Assembly: GCF_021155765.1 (NCBI RefSeq)
Contig: NC_060111.1
Coordinates: 1,116,001-1,180,000, forward strand
Length of the DNA stretch: 64,000 nt
Direction of reading: 5' to 3'
Origin: Diprion similis
Lineage: Eukaryota; Arthropoda; Insecta; Hymenoptera; Diprionidae
Below, piece by piece: positions 25,201-44,740 of the stretch. Position numbers and translations under genes: made by a program. The notes below the pieces were generated by a model. That model saw nothing but the letters and a program-made list of their open reading frames with translations. It did no database searches and was not told the DNA's origin. The first letter of the stretch is position 1, and each line of letters begins with the position of its first letter.

Positions 25201-26602
25201 GCGCCAGCTGGAAAGCAAAAGAGTTTTTGAAGGTTGAAACGCTTTCAAGACTTGGTCGTTTTCCATAGATTCTACAATTCACCTCGGCTATGACCTCTTC
25301 GACCCTTTGCATCCGCTGTCTATACGGAATGTGTCTGTCCATGCGAACCAGGGCCTGAAATATGAGATGCTCCTTGACAGTCAGGGTGCCAATGAAAAGG
25401 TCATTCTGCTGAACGTATGCCGACCTGGAGGTGAGAACGGTGGAAGTTAAGCGGCGACCATTGGCTGCCCTTATTCCGGAAACGGTTATCCCTTGGCCGG
25501 TGCGGAAGGTCAAGGTATTCAAAAGCGTGGTCTTCCCGGCTCCCGAAGAGCCCATAATGACCAAGAGTTCACCGGGATAAGCGACTCCGGATACTGAAAC
25601 ACGGAGTGATTGAACCTTCGAGATGGTGTCGAAAAAAAATTGGTTATCCTGCACGAAACCATCCGGTATTACCGTCCTTCAAGATGTGCTTCAGCTCGAC
25701 GGGCCTTCTTCCTTTCGTTATACGCTCCCACAGTCGCTGCTTCTTTGCGGTAACATAGACGTTCACGTCGCTCCATGTGAAGGTAATTCTCTCCAAGGAA
25801 CGGTCGGCGCTCGACCCTGAGACCATTTTTTCGAGACACACCGCAACCTCAGGACTCGCGGATCCATTTCGCTCGGTTCCGGATGAGCCATTTTTCTTCT
25901 GTAAATATGTTTGCAATTTTAGCTTGGTGCAACGGTGCAGCGTTGCGACCGGTCAATGGGATCAATGGAATGCGGACACGTCTCGAGTTTCGATCTGGTC
26001 TAGTGGCCCAGTTGCTGAATTTTAAATCTGCCCTGTCACGAGGCTTTTTTACAACGCCAAAGCAGCCGCGGAATGGATTGATTCCACTTCGACACACTTG
26101 TTTCAAAATCCTTGGGGTCTCTTGCATATTTGTTCAAGACTTTACCAACCATGATTGACTCATTGGAATCGATTGTACTAGTTTAAAAAAAAAAAAAACT
26201 TCTCAAAGCTAATTACGTTTTAGTTGAATAATGAAATCAAAATACACACTGAACAGCTTGGACTAAACTGAACTTATTTCGCGGATACCAACACACGCTG
26301 CACATGCTCCGGAAGGAAGCCGTGCTGATATGAACGATCATAGACACAACATCCTGGAAAATAGTTCAACTAGACTATAGCTCTTGAGCTATACCGTTTC
26401 GCTTTAAAATTTCACGTTCATTTTCCAACTACTATTCCAAATTCGCCGGAATTACACCAATTTATATCTCGTAAAAACTTTACAGAGAAATACTTACACT
26501 GATTAAAGATTGGTAGGAGAACCTGTGTTTCCCTGAGCTGGTTGTAGCCACCGCAGGATTAGTCGACGAAATGAGCGGTTCCGATTCCTCGGTGGCAGTC
26601 AT
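22295..26602 (-). CDS. w: White, ABCG half-transporter (eye pigment)
   Basis: Eleven minus-strand exons: 26602-26498, 25898-25673, 25593-25283, 25207-25009, 24921-24783, 24679-24349, 24263-24132, 24047-23819, 22856-22751, 22653-22482 and 22396-22295. They splice in frame to 683 residues, against 687 for Drosophila White. The ATPase domain has Walker A GSSGAGKT (125-132), signature ISGGE (234-238), Walker [13 protein letters not shown] (254-265) and H-loop H291. The membrane half carries [55 protein letters not shown] and [19 protein letters not shown], all strongly White-like. White pairs with Scarlet for ommochrome precursors and with Brown for pteridine precursors in Drosophila. Three donors are weak (GTCAGT twice, GTTGGC once), but only these junctions keep the conserved frame. 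The last exon begins NDFWMDVA after an AG preceded by an in-frame stop. Confidence 0.95.
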
Positions 26603-28780
26603 TCTGGATGCTCCTTTCGGGAATGTCCTTCGAATAACGATGAGAAGAGTTCAAGTCCAATATCCCGATCTTGGCTGACCGATTTTTCTCACTTTTGAGT
26701 TAATTTCGTTGAAAAGCTGAAGGGTGGTGTCGGTTAAGGACCTGCTGCGACTGTCACGTACTGAAATTCTTCGAGACTAATTGCGCAAAGTATCATTGTC
26801 ATCAGCTTGGAACATGGCATCTGTTATTGGCCAACAGGAAATAAATTATTTACGTCGCAGCTTGGTTAAAACTGAGTCACGTGCAGATTATAAACAACAG
26901 GGACTCAGGATGCGACTTATCGTTGATGTTGTTCGAACATGAGTATCCAGATTTCAATCATGGTGAAGTGCGTGTGATTGACCTGGAAAGAACAAACCCG
27001 AGGATTCAGTCTCGCAGTCATTGTTTGCAATGTTTGCCTTATTTTCCGGCTATGCAGTACTTTTCATTATCACTGTACAAATATTCCCGGTAGCTCGAGA
27101 CAAGCGCTGACAAATTGTGGTCTGGATTCTTTACAAGGATGGGGATAACTCATCAGCCACATAATTTCATGTTATAATTATACTCTCGGTCCGATACGTG
27201 ACTAATTCTTAGGGTGATTACCGACCAACTTGTTGACCAACCGTCTGGTCCTTTCATAATAATTATAACACATGTTTACCGTCACGAAAACTCACGAGTT
27301 TTTCAACATCTTTGTAGAAACACCCTACATAATGCGTGCTTTTATGACCGCCATCACCTTACGTAAAGAAGCCGCTTGCGTAACACAATTTGAGTAAAAC
27401 AAACAAACTCCGTAGATCTTGTGGCTGATATTATGTTACGGTACAAAATAATTACGTATTCGCTCCCTAAATCATCGAATAACGTGTACTACTGACGTGT
27501 AGTCCCATTGAAATTGAATACTAATTTCGATTTTTGAATTGTTTCGGATACGAACATTGAGGAAAAAGGAAAAAATGTTAAAGATATGCATGAAATTCGA
27601 GGTCTGTCCGGAGTTTTTCATGAGGTTCACTAAAGATTTTAGAATAGTCACGAACAACCGAATGACGAATTTAATGAATCAGGAACTTGTCGTAGCGACG
27701 GGAAAAGTGAGAATGAAATTTTGGTCGAAAAAATTCAAGATCAAAAATTAAACTGACTTACCGTTGAAAATTTAAGGAGTATGAAAAATCCAATGTGTGA
27801 CTTCCAGCACGATTAATGGTCACCCACTTGTAATGCACTCATTTATTAATTCTTTATATCCGTGACTTTGCTCCGAAAACATGAATAGTGATTAACGTCT
27901 ATAATTATTTTTCGATTCCTCTCGATATTCTCAGTAATCACTCTGTTCCGAAACGGCGACGACACGTAACGGCCGTCACCACCGACTGACTTAAGGGTGC
28001 TTTCAAGCCGTCCTATCACTCGCTGTCTCCCCTCCCCAAGTCGCTTCTCGTCATCGTCGTCCTCTTGGGATTTTCATTCCTAGACGCCGATCAAGTCGGT
28101 CAATTCGTCTTCCCGCGAGCTGGTGCATCACTGTCGCCTTTGTTCAAATCAGTGATAAAAAAATGAAACTTGACTACTTTATTTTTATTACAGGCGTAAA
28201 AGTCTACGGCGAATCGTTGGAAGTACGTAGATTATGTTCATGCGAAACGCGGAAGCGTTTGAACTCTTCTCCATTTGCTATCATCGTACACAGATTTGAA
28301 TTATATCTGCGATATCGCGATTCAGAGCATCACAGTAGTTCCGTATTAATCCGTATGCAATTAAATTTAGGGCCAATCGCTGTCAATAATATTATACGTA
28401 TACACACAAAGAGTGAATCAAAGTCCGAAGATAAGATGAACCGTTGTTTCAATTAGCGTTAAAACTTCTCATAATATACCGTATCGTTAAGCTTTATTAG
28501 ATTAAGTATTACAACGTCAGTCACCAAAGTCTAATACTCCCGTCTGGTGTAGCCGACAGTTTTGGCCGTTTGAAACACTCCAGTATTTCCGTAGCATTTG
28601 ATTGTTAATCTTTTTTTCCAGCCGCTTTATCTTCCGCTTGAGTACTATGAACCGATGACAACCACACATCATCCCCATGCATCCCATATCTCTTACGGAG
28701 ATCAACGCATACACAAGTTAGCCTCTGCTGGTACATACGTATACATAGTTAGACACAAATAAATAAAAAAAAAAACCTGC
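26603..28780. other. Intergenic region upstream of white
   Basis: About 2.2 kb with no exon that I can support. It must hold the white promoter; I could not place a TATA box. A pyrimidine-rich stretch lies near 28010-28080. Confidence 0.5.
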
Positions 28781-29290
28781 GATCGCCACAGTGTAGCCGG
28801 AGCTCTGGGGGAAGGATCGAGGATCTCGTCGTCATGGGTATATTACCGGATTAGCGGCATTACCAAAACGAGCCCCGATTTACCCCCGTGGCAACCCCGT
28901 GGCTTTTTGATTAAACACGGGCGACTGGGCCCTGCCCCATCTGCCCGTCGCCCCATAGAAATAAATGGTCCGCCGCTCTGTGGGGCCCACAGTGGTATCA
29001 ATTACATTGTTGTTATTGGCCGAGGAGAGATTTGCCAGGAGATAATGCACTGGTATAAGAGCATGCACAATGAGGGCTCGGTACGCGGTCGCAGGTATCT
29101 TATTTAAAGGGCGCTTGCCAAAGACGCGCGGGTTTTGTCGGACCCCTCGCGGTTCCTGCGATAGCCATCAAGTGTGCGTCTAGGCGTCTAATTCGCCCGC
29201 TCCGGTAATGGATACCGCATTCAGCCGGGTCCTGGAGGACCCCTGGAACCTGGGACCAACCAGGAACGACGGGGCGGAAGCGCCGGGGTC
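28780..29290 (+). promoter_or_regulatory. Candidate enhancer upstream of the homeobox gene
   Basis: This 500-bp stretch is GC-richer than its surroundings. It contains GGATTA near 28846 (a K50-homeodomain type site), TGATTAA and CAATTA near 28910 and 28998, and ACATTGTTGTTATTGG near 29003 with ACAATG near 29068 (SOX-type sites). It ends at the TATA box at 29291. The motifs are short, so the cluster is suggestive only. Confidence 0.3.
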
Positions 29291-29327
29291 TATAAAATGA
29301 GGGATGGACTCGGGAGGCGATTTAGTT
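29291..29327 (+). promoter_or_regulatory. TATA box and initiator of the homeobox gene
   Basis: TATAAAA begins at 29291 and TTAGTT lies at 29322-29327, with the likely +1 A at 29324, which is 33 bp downstream: the normal arthropod spacing. This places transcription start after the ATG at 29304, so the next in-frame ATG at 29343 is taken as the start. Confidence 0.65.
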
Positions 29328-29342
29328 TGTCGTGTTTCGAAG

Positions 29343-30374
29343 ATGAGCGAAGCCCGTCGTTCTCAGAGGCTGGCGACGGACTTCAGCATCGCCCGGATCC
29401 TCGCCGCCGACGAGCCCTGCTCTTCCTCGTCGTCCTCCTCTTCCGGCGGAAGTCGCGTCCCGCAGTTGCCAGCTGGTTGCCCTTGCTGTCCCACCCCGCT
29501 TCTGTCCACATCCTTCGTCGTCGCCTTTCCCGATCAGAGGGAAGTCGAGCAGACGGAAACCGGTGCGGAATGCTCGTCGCCTCGGCACCCCGATTCCGAA
29601 ACGAACGCCGACTCCGTTGCTCAGGATAATCTGGGGAGGAACGACCTGCCCTGGCTCCATTGCACCAGATACCGACCCCCCAGGCTACCGAAGAAGTCCA
29701 TGGCTGGGAAAACGTCCAAAAGACGACCCGGCAAGCATCCAAGGATACCTTTCACAGCCTTCCAATTACAAATTCTTGAAGACAGGTACAGCAAGGGCGC
29801 GTACCTTGCCAGAAGAGACGTTCTCCAACTTTCTACGGTACTCAGGCTTCCTCAGAGTAGAGTAAGTACAGCCTGAAGGCTCTGAAGTGGGTGAAAAAAT
29901 GGGATCCGGGGACCTGATTATGAGTGAAAAGCGAATACGTTAGTGTGATGAGGTTCGTTTGCAAACAATCAATGAGTCTTCAGAGTTTTTCTATTCAGAA
30001 TAACGCTAATGTAGTACATTGAAATCTTTTAACGACATTGGATAAAATTAGAAACTCAACTACTCGACGCGACGGCACTTTATGTATTACGTAAGTCCTG
30101 ACTAGCTCAGAGCGAGCGAAAATTTTTACCGAGACTAGAGTTGCTGTCAGTATGAATTTCTGGTCGTTGCGTAACTTGTTTCAACTAGAAAAAGAACACG
30201 TCACCTCTTAAAAAGTAGCGTACAACGTCTCAGTAGAATAGGTATTAAATTCTGTGTTACTTGCAGGTAAAAATTTGGTTTCAAAATCGACGTGCACGAG
30301 AACGACGAGAATCATTGCAATCAGGGAACGACGTTCCGAAGTCCGATAAAAGTTTGAATAACGTTCAAATCTAA
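29343..30374 (+). CDS. Divergent NK-like homeodomain protein with eh1 motif
   Basis: Two exons, 29343-29861 and 30267-30374, joined by a GTAAGT..TTGCAG intron, encode 208 residues. The homeodomain covers 130-189 with no gap: R5, F8, L16, Y20, W48, F49, Q50 and N51 are all in place, and it ends KIWFQNRRARERRE. The intron falls between homeodomain positions 44 and 45, a site shared by many ANTP-class genes. Residues 14-20 (FSIARIL) form an eh1 motif, which recruits Groucho-type co-repressors, so it is probably a repressor. A serine run (27-34) and PWLHCTRYRPPRLP (103-116), a likely conserved pre-homeodomain motif, lie between. Family: ANTP class, NK-like. I could not assign an orthologue; an Msx-like (Msxlx/CG15696-type) placement is a guess. 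The TATA box favours this start. Confidence 0.85.
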
Positions 30375-30710
30375 AAGAGGGAAAAAAAACCGGGCGCAAA
30401 TTTTAAGGCAACGTTCACTTGATCGAAAAAAAATAAGCTGGACCTGTAAACTTTAATGTAGTATCATTAATATTTATTATTAACTTAAAGATTGCTAATA
30501 TCATTAAATTACTAGTTTTTAATGACTATAGCTTTAGGAAATAACGGATTGGAGTGGATATGAGAGAAAAAAAAATAAGCTCAACGCAATTATGTTACAT
30601 TGGTAATATTAATCTTAATAATTATTAAATATTTGTATAGTTACAATTCAATTATCATTGTTTATAATAAAATGATGCTTCAATACTCATTGAATTACGA
30701 AGAGATAGCG

Positions 30711-30716
30711 AATAAA
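30711..30716 (+). terminator. Possible poly(A) signal of the homeobox gene
   Basis: AATAAA on the plus strand about 340 bp past the stop. No nearer canonical signal was noted. Confidence 0.3.
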
Positions 30717-31420
30717 ACATAGCATGACTCAACGACATGATTGTTCGTTGGATTTCATTTTCGGATAAGCAAAACTTGTGCCTTCTGCCCCTTGGATTGA
30801 ATTTTTATTAATAGATACACATTCAGCAAATTATTTTCGTCTTTTCTGTGCTTCACTGATCTTATTGAAATTTGAAGGAAAACAAACCGGGTAGAGGATT
30901 TCATATTAAAAATAATTATATGGAAAAAATATAAGACGAAAAACCCGCCAGTAACGTAAATCAAATACTGTTCCTGTTGCGTCCAACTGTGAATGATCTT
31001 GCGTTTGCGACGTTGCAGCTATTTGGCTATAATAATTTGTTTTTACCGCAGCTTTTCAATATCAACTAAATTACACATTCACTATTCAAAGATAGACGAT
31101 TTGTAATACATTCACAGTCTGCGAGACTTGTTATTGAATTGAGTGCACGTATATTTTTTGAACGATTTATCATTAATATAATTGGAAATTTCAATAATTC
31201 GTTTATTGCATAGTTTTAATAAATAGGCAGACATTTTCACTACGCTGTTTTGTTAACCAAGCCTAACGTCGACTGCGTACGTTTCCGATTATTGTATCAC
31301 CGTCTATTGTGCGTGTCAGCTGGCAATTATAAACAGTACACTTAAAATCTGCGTTAGAATTACTTGAACAAACGCACGAAAAGACTTGCCTACCAACGAA
31401 CCATGGTTAGCACCAGATGG
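30717..31420. other. Spacer between convergent homeobox and ADSS genes
   Basis: No exon seen. TTTATT near 31202 could be the ADSS poly(A) signal on the minus strand. Confidence 0.45.
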
Positions 31421-35902
<4,482 letters not shown>

Positions 35903-36817
35903 TCAGTGATGCATCCCCCCCACTTTTAGCTTCTTATGATTACGAATAGTCCTGCCTGTTTCACTGTCGGAGGATTCTGATTCCGAATCATTGTAAGATC
36001 CAATTCCGACGGAATCAGATTTCGAGACTTCGCAAGACTCGGCGGCATAGTTTCCAGTTATTTTAGCCTTTTCCAATGTTCGAACTGTAAATAAAATGTA
36101 ATTTTGAAAATTATTTAATATGCTTTAAGAAATTTTCACTATAAAATTAATTATTAGTTACAATTGCGAAGACACAAACTCTGAGATTCCAGCAGAGTGT
36201 TCTGGCGTTTTAAATCGTCAATATCCTGTTGATGGGATGTGTTTTTACGCCTCATAAACTGTATATATTCTGCGGCTTTCTTCAGTATCTGCGCTCTACT
36301 CGCAACTTTCTCTCCTTGTAAAGCTGGCACCGAGTCTCGAAGACTCGAAAAGCTGTCCTTTATGTGATCCCGTCGTTTTCTCTCCAGTGCATTGTGGTGA
36401 GCGCGTTTTTCAGCCTAAGTGAGAAACACAAACGAACCTTGATAATCGCTGAATTAAATAAACTGCTTAGAAGTGTGCGGCGATTAAGGTACATACAATA
36501 AAATGATTAGCATATATGGAATTGAAAGTTTACGTATTCGTGTCTGTGTGCGCGACATTGTGCTGTGCTGGTTTATAGAATCTATCTGAGAACAAAAATC
36601 GAGGGATTTTTAAACGCGTTTATCGATACCTGCGAGTAGTACTGGGTATTGTTAGAGTGCCTTTGCCTGGAGTCAGAGTCATCACCTTCCTGGGGAGGGA
36701 TATAAACAATGCTTTAACCAACCTTATTGCGTATTTACGCTACACGAACTTAGAATTTAATATACGTATCACACTCACATCGCTCTCAATATCGATATCG
36801 CGGTCATCGTCGCTCAT
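35903..36817 (-). CDS. Max: Max, bHLH-leucine zipper partner of Myc
   Basis: Four minus-strand exons: 36817-36779, 36689-36630, 36414-36180 and 36084-35903, giving 171 residues (vertebrate Max is 160). It starts [13 protein letters not shown], as in other Max proteins. The basic region and helix-loop-helix (about 35-85) contain [16 protein letters not shown], with the H, E and R residues that read the E-box CACGTG, and the zipper includes [17 protein letters not shown] then IRTLEKAK, closely matching vertebrate Max. The tail is serine- and acid-rich and ends in basic residues (RNHKKLK). Max forms dimers with Myc, Mad/Mnt or itself in the nucleus. A second donor 18 nt further along (exon end 36162, GTAACT) would add six residues inside the zipper. 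Divergent from SEL1L. Confidence 0.94.
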
Positions 36818-37433
36818 TTCCACAGGTATTTGGTAAACACAACAACTACCCTCTACTTTGAATGTCCTGATCAATTTTTTTTGTATGTACGATGAACAAC
36901 TCCTGGCTCCAGCGACACTCCGTCAACCGTGTGTCTGAAGCGTGTGTTGGTGCCAGGATTGACAACTTTTACCCAACCAGGTGTACCGAAAATTACTAGA
37001 AATTTAAAATGTCCCTAGACGATCGCTTTCATAAATTATATATGCATCAGCTGATCTCGTAAAAAGCAGTATTCTAATTACGACAATTAACATCAATCTA
37101 TCAATGGTTAATAATTATATTTCAAGCAGGTTATACTCTTAGGTTGCGTTATTTAACCGCTCATCACTAAAAAATCATCAAATCTTGCGCTGTGTGAACA
37201 TTGACGTGTCCTAATGACGTAGAGTGTCGTCTGCTAGGAGGGCAGCGGGCAGGGAGGGTAGCAGTCGTGGCCACTACTTGCCGCAATGTACGCGTATGTC
37301 CCGATCTTTATTTACGATTGATATATAAAAATAAATAACCGAGTATTTTCTCGATTTCCATCGACTAAATTCGATGCGTTAATTAATTGAATAATTTTCA
37401 TATAATTCGGGCGAATGAAAATTCACTGTGACT
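36818..37433. promoter_or_regulatory. Shared upstream region of Max and SEL1L
   Basis: The 616 bp between the Max ATG (minus) and the SEL1L ATG (plus) must contain both promoters, head to head. It holds CpG-containing sequence around 37200-37290 and no evident TATA box. Confidence 0.45.
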
Positions 37434-41246
<3,813 letters not shown>

Positions 41247-41584
41247 TCTTATTTTACTTACATGAACACTTGAACACCATGAATTATTACCACCAAGCGC
41301 AGGGTCGTTCATTGAGTTGTGAAATAACACAATCGAGATGTTTTCTATTATTTTAAATATGAAATAACGGATATACAAATTTTATCAACTATTTACAAAT
41401 GTATGGCTCAACCATTGAGAGACGCGGACGCAGTTTGAAAGTGCGTTGTTTGAAAAATCTACTGAAATAATAATTCCTTAGAATTCCCGCAAGTGAACTC
41501 GATATATCAGCACGTTTTTTCTCTAAAGTATAAAAACTGAATTGATAGGAAACGAATGAATCTTTTATTGTGATTAATTGTTAC

Positions 41585-41590
41585 AATAAA
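41585..41590 (+). terminator. Poly(A) signal of SEL1L
   Basis: AATAAA on the plus strand about 340 bp past the stop codon. Confidence 0.45.
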
Positions 41591-42308
41591 TGGAGAGGGA
41601 CTCACTCTAAGATGTATATTTTATTATATCTGTGTACTATTTGTCATATGCATACGAATTTCATATTTAGTATGACTGTGTGCTTGGTTGGATGCAATGC
41701 GTCGTTATTACATTTAAAAAAAAAAATTAATACAATGTAATTAAAATATATAAATGAAAGCGAAGTGTTCTATTCGGCGAGCGACTCAAATTCAAATCTC
41801 TTTAAGAGTCGAACCACAATTGTAAGTGCAACTGTTAATGCAGTGGAACATTGGACAAATTAAGACGCTTTAAACCATGTAAAACAGTGTGTTTAAAAAA
41901 CATTAAAAACTTTTGAAGACATCATCTTATATATAGAAATGGTCTGTGAATATGTGAACTTGAAATAAAAATAAATTACAAATTAATATATTGTAACGCA
42001 GTCGACGATAATTATCAATTATTACACGTAAATTATAATGATTCTACCTCTGCGAATATAAAATTTGATCTAGCGTAATTCCAGACCAAATAACCATGAC
42101 AACACAGATTATTGATTAACAACAGCTTGAACATGATAGTATAATTTATGGCTAGTGTCATACAAAAGAGTGGAATAGTTCAATCCAAATAAGACACATA
42201 AAAGAATCACATTACTTCAAGTAAATTGCCATAACGAAGAGATGAAATACCTCCCAAAATTGCATAGTGAAGAAATTTAATTTGATAATTTAATGGTGAC
42301 ATCTTGAA
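41591..42308. other. Spacer between SEL1L and first CFAP157 gene
   Basis: AT-rich, no exon or repeat of note. It must hold the promoter of the CFAP157 gene. Confidence 0.5.
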
Positions 42309-44495
42309 ATGCCAAAGAAAGATAAAAAGGATAAGAAAGACAAGAAGGAGAAAAAGGAAAAGAAAAAGAATGTGCTCAACGAAAAAGATACGGTTTTTTA
42401 TGAACAACAAATTCTCGACAACAACAGGCAGTTATCACGGTATATTGAATATCAAATTTAGTCCAAGTTATTGCCATTTAACAATCAATAGTATGAATAT
42501 ATAAATTATTTTTTGAAATTAAGACCCTTTGATTCGAGACAATATTCGATTTAATATACAATAACATAATGATTCACACGTGCAATATGCATTAATAGTG
42601 GACGAAGAATGATTGCAGGGTGCGTACACGAAATGAAGAGTTGGAAAGCGAGATTGAAGTATTAAAGCAGGAGGTGCGCCAGCTTGAAGAAGATCGAGCA
42701 GATGTCGTCGCACATCTGAAACTAGTATTGCGCCAAAAAGTCGAAGAGGCAAATGAGCTTAGCGAACGACTAGCGGCACTTGAGGAATTGCGTAAAGAAG
42801 AACAGGCAGCGTTTAAGAAACGAGAAGCTGCTTTAGAACTGGAATATCGTAACATGGAGAATACTTTATCTGCAGAGGTGAAGTTAGCTGGTAATAATCA
42901 AACAGTCAAATAGGTAAATGGATTTGAATTAAATTTCGCATACCGATTCCTTGTGATAAATTCACGTTCTCATTAGCTGGAAAATTAAATGCTTTGGAGG
43001 ACTGGCGAACTGCAAGAATTGATCTCTTGCGAAAGTTTGAGATACAGGAGGAGCAGATGACCGAACAGGAAGAACGACACAAGCGACTTCTCTACGAAGC
43101 TGAGAAAGAGCTCATAATTAACAAAGCCAGGTAGTAAACCTTGCACTAGTGTAATACAGACAACTGAATATGCATGTAAATCGAATATCATGAATTTTCT
43201 AATCCAAGTATCAGTAAGATAGTAGCACAATAAAAGATAATTAAATAGTTGTTTCGTGTTAGGATGAAAACGGAAATGGAAGAAAGATTGATGGAGCTGG
43301 CTCAAAACTTTCGCGATGCGACAAATATTCGTATAGCTGATGCAACACATCGCGCAATCAGGGAAAATATTGCTTTAAATAAGGAGCTAGACGCAATGCT
43401 TCAAGTTTGTAAGGATTTGGATTGGAAAACGAAACAGTGCAAAGAAAAAAATCGAACTCTAAAGCTGCAGGCTTCGCTCTATGAAAATGAGGCAAAGATG
43501 GCCCTAAACAAAACTTTAAAACAGAATCGAACCATTGAAAAGCTCGCTAAAGAACACTATAAGATGACACTTGAATGCGGAAAGTTACAGAGAACCGAGG
43601 CTAAGGTACACCGCATTGAGCAGCTCACTCAAGAGTACAAAGACAAGTGCCAATATGTAGAAGACAAAGTTAAGATCCTGGAACAGCATACGCAACAAGC
43701 GAAGAACAATGAGGCTCAAGTTATGAAGGAATTATCTGCCAACTGCGATGAAATTAATAGGCTCAACAAGATTTTGTACGATGCAAGAAAATGCGTTGCT
43801 GAGGCATTGAAGGTACTTTCCTCACGTAATCAGCTTGAGAATTTTATGCATCTTTTCTCAGGCATATGCTTCAAAGAAACGTATTCTATATTTTACTGAC
43901 AAATTTGCAAATTTCTAGATACAAGCAGAAACTTCTGATGAGAATATTTGCACAGCTTGCTACCCGGATATAAAGGAGAGACTCTTGTGTAGCCTTCTTG
44001 AAATTCTGGGAAATGAACTGGCTGCATCCGAGGAAGGGTCACAGTCTCCTTCGCGAGTATGTAAATTCGTTTCAATCATCTGGCATTGGGACAATTGGAG
44101 ATAACTGATGGAAATATTGTGCTATCAATTTTTGAACAAGTTACTCACTGTATATTATCCTTTCACAGAGTTCTCACATCGAACATAGCCAATACACACT
44201 TGGTGACTTGGGTCTTGTTCCAAGTAAACAAATTATAAACGAGCAAGTATCGTCAGAGGAAGACAAAATCGGTGAAGAGGATAATGAGTCAGAGAAAGAA
44301 GACGAAGAGAACATCGCGACTGGTTTGGAAGATAAGGTTGAAGTGGAGGAGGAAGCAGTGGCAGAGAGCGATACTGAAAAGCCTAGGAAGATACCATCTT
44401 GTTTGATCCCTTCAGATCCTCAAAGTTCAAATGTTTCAAGTCCGCAAGAAACTCCATCGGAACTTTCATCAAATGAAGCTGATATCGATGTGTAA
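42309..44495 (+). CDS. Cfap157: CFAP157, cilia- and flagella-associated coiled-coil protein
   Basis: Six plus-strand exons: 42309-42439, 42619-42890, 42977-43130, 43263-43812, 43919-44056 and 44169-44495, giving 523 residues (human CFAP157 is 520). It opens with a lysine-rich stretch (MPKKDKKDKKDKKEKKEKKK) and then forms long coiled coils. The block LAGKLNALEDWR..LLRKF..QEEQ and the later THRAIRENIALNKEL correspond to LGGKLAALEEFR and TKRAIKENNGITLQM of human CFAP157, and YTLGDLGLVP (424-433) matches its C-terminal YQPGDLGLVP. The last 70 residues are acidic and serine-rich. In mouse, CFAP157 acts at the basal body and is needed for normal sperm flagella; a sperm role is likely in an insect. 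A paralogue follows 245 bp downstream. Confidence 0.85.
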
Positions 44496-44617
44496 ATTTC
44501 TAGTATTTGTAATATTTTGTGAACAATCATGTATCAATCAAATATAAACTGTTGCTCGGATCAATCTGATCATTAATTTGAGGGTAATCATAGTTGGCCA
44601 AATTCAACTGTTTTGAT

Positions 44618-44623
44618 AATAAA
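44618..44623 (+). terminator. Poly(A) signal of the first CFAP157 gene
   Basis: AATAAA on the plus strand, about 120 bp past the stop and 120 bp before the next start codon. Confidence 0.45.
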
Positions 44624-44740
44624 TGATAATTATTTCTGATGTTTAAAATCACAGAAAAACAAGTTGTACATGATCTTGAAAATATGTTAGCACTTTTTAA
44701 TATCGTTTTTTAAGTACGTAATATACAAGTATCAATCACA

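Noticed and set aside
29304-29342. Upstream in-frame ATG of the homeobox gene
   Set aside because: It lies only 13 bp after the TATA box begins, upstream of the expected transcription start near 29324.
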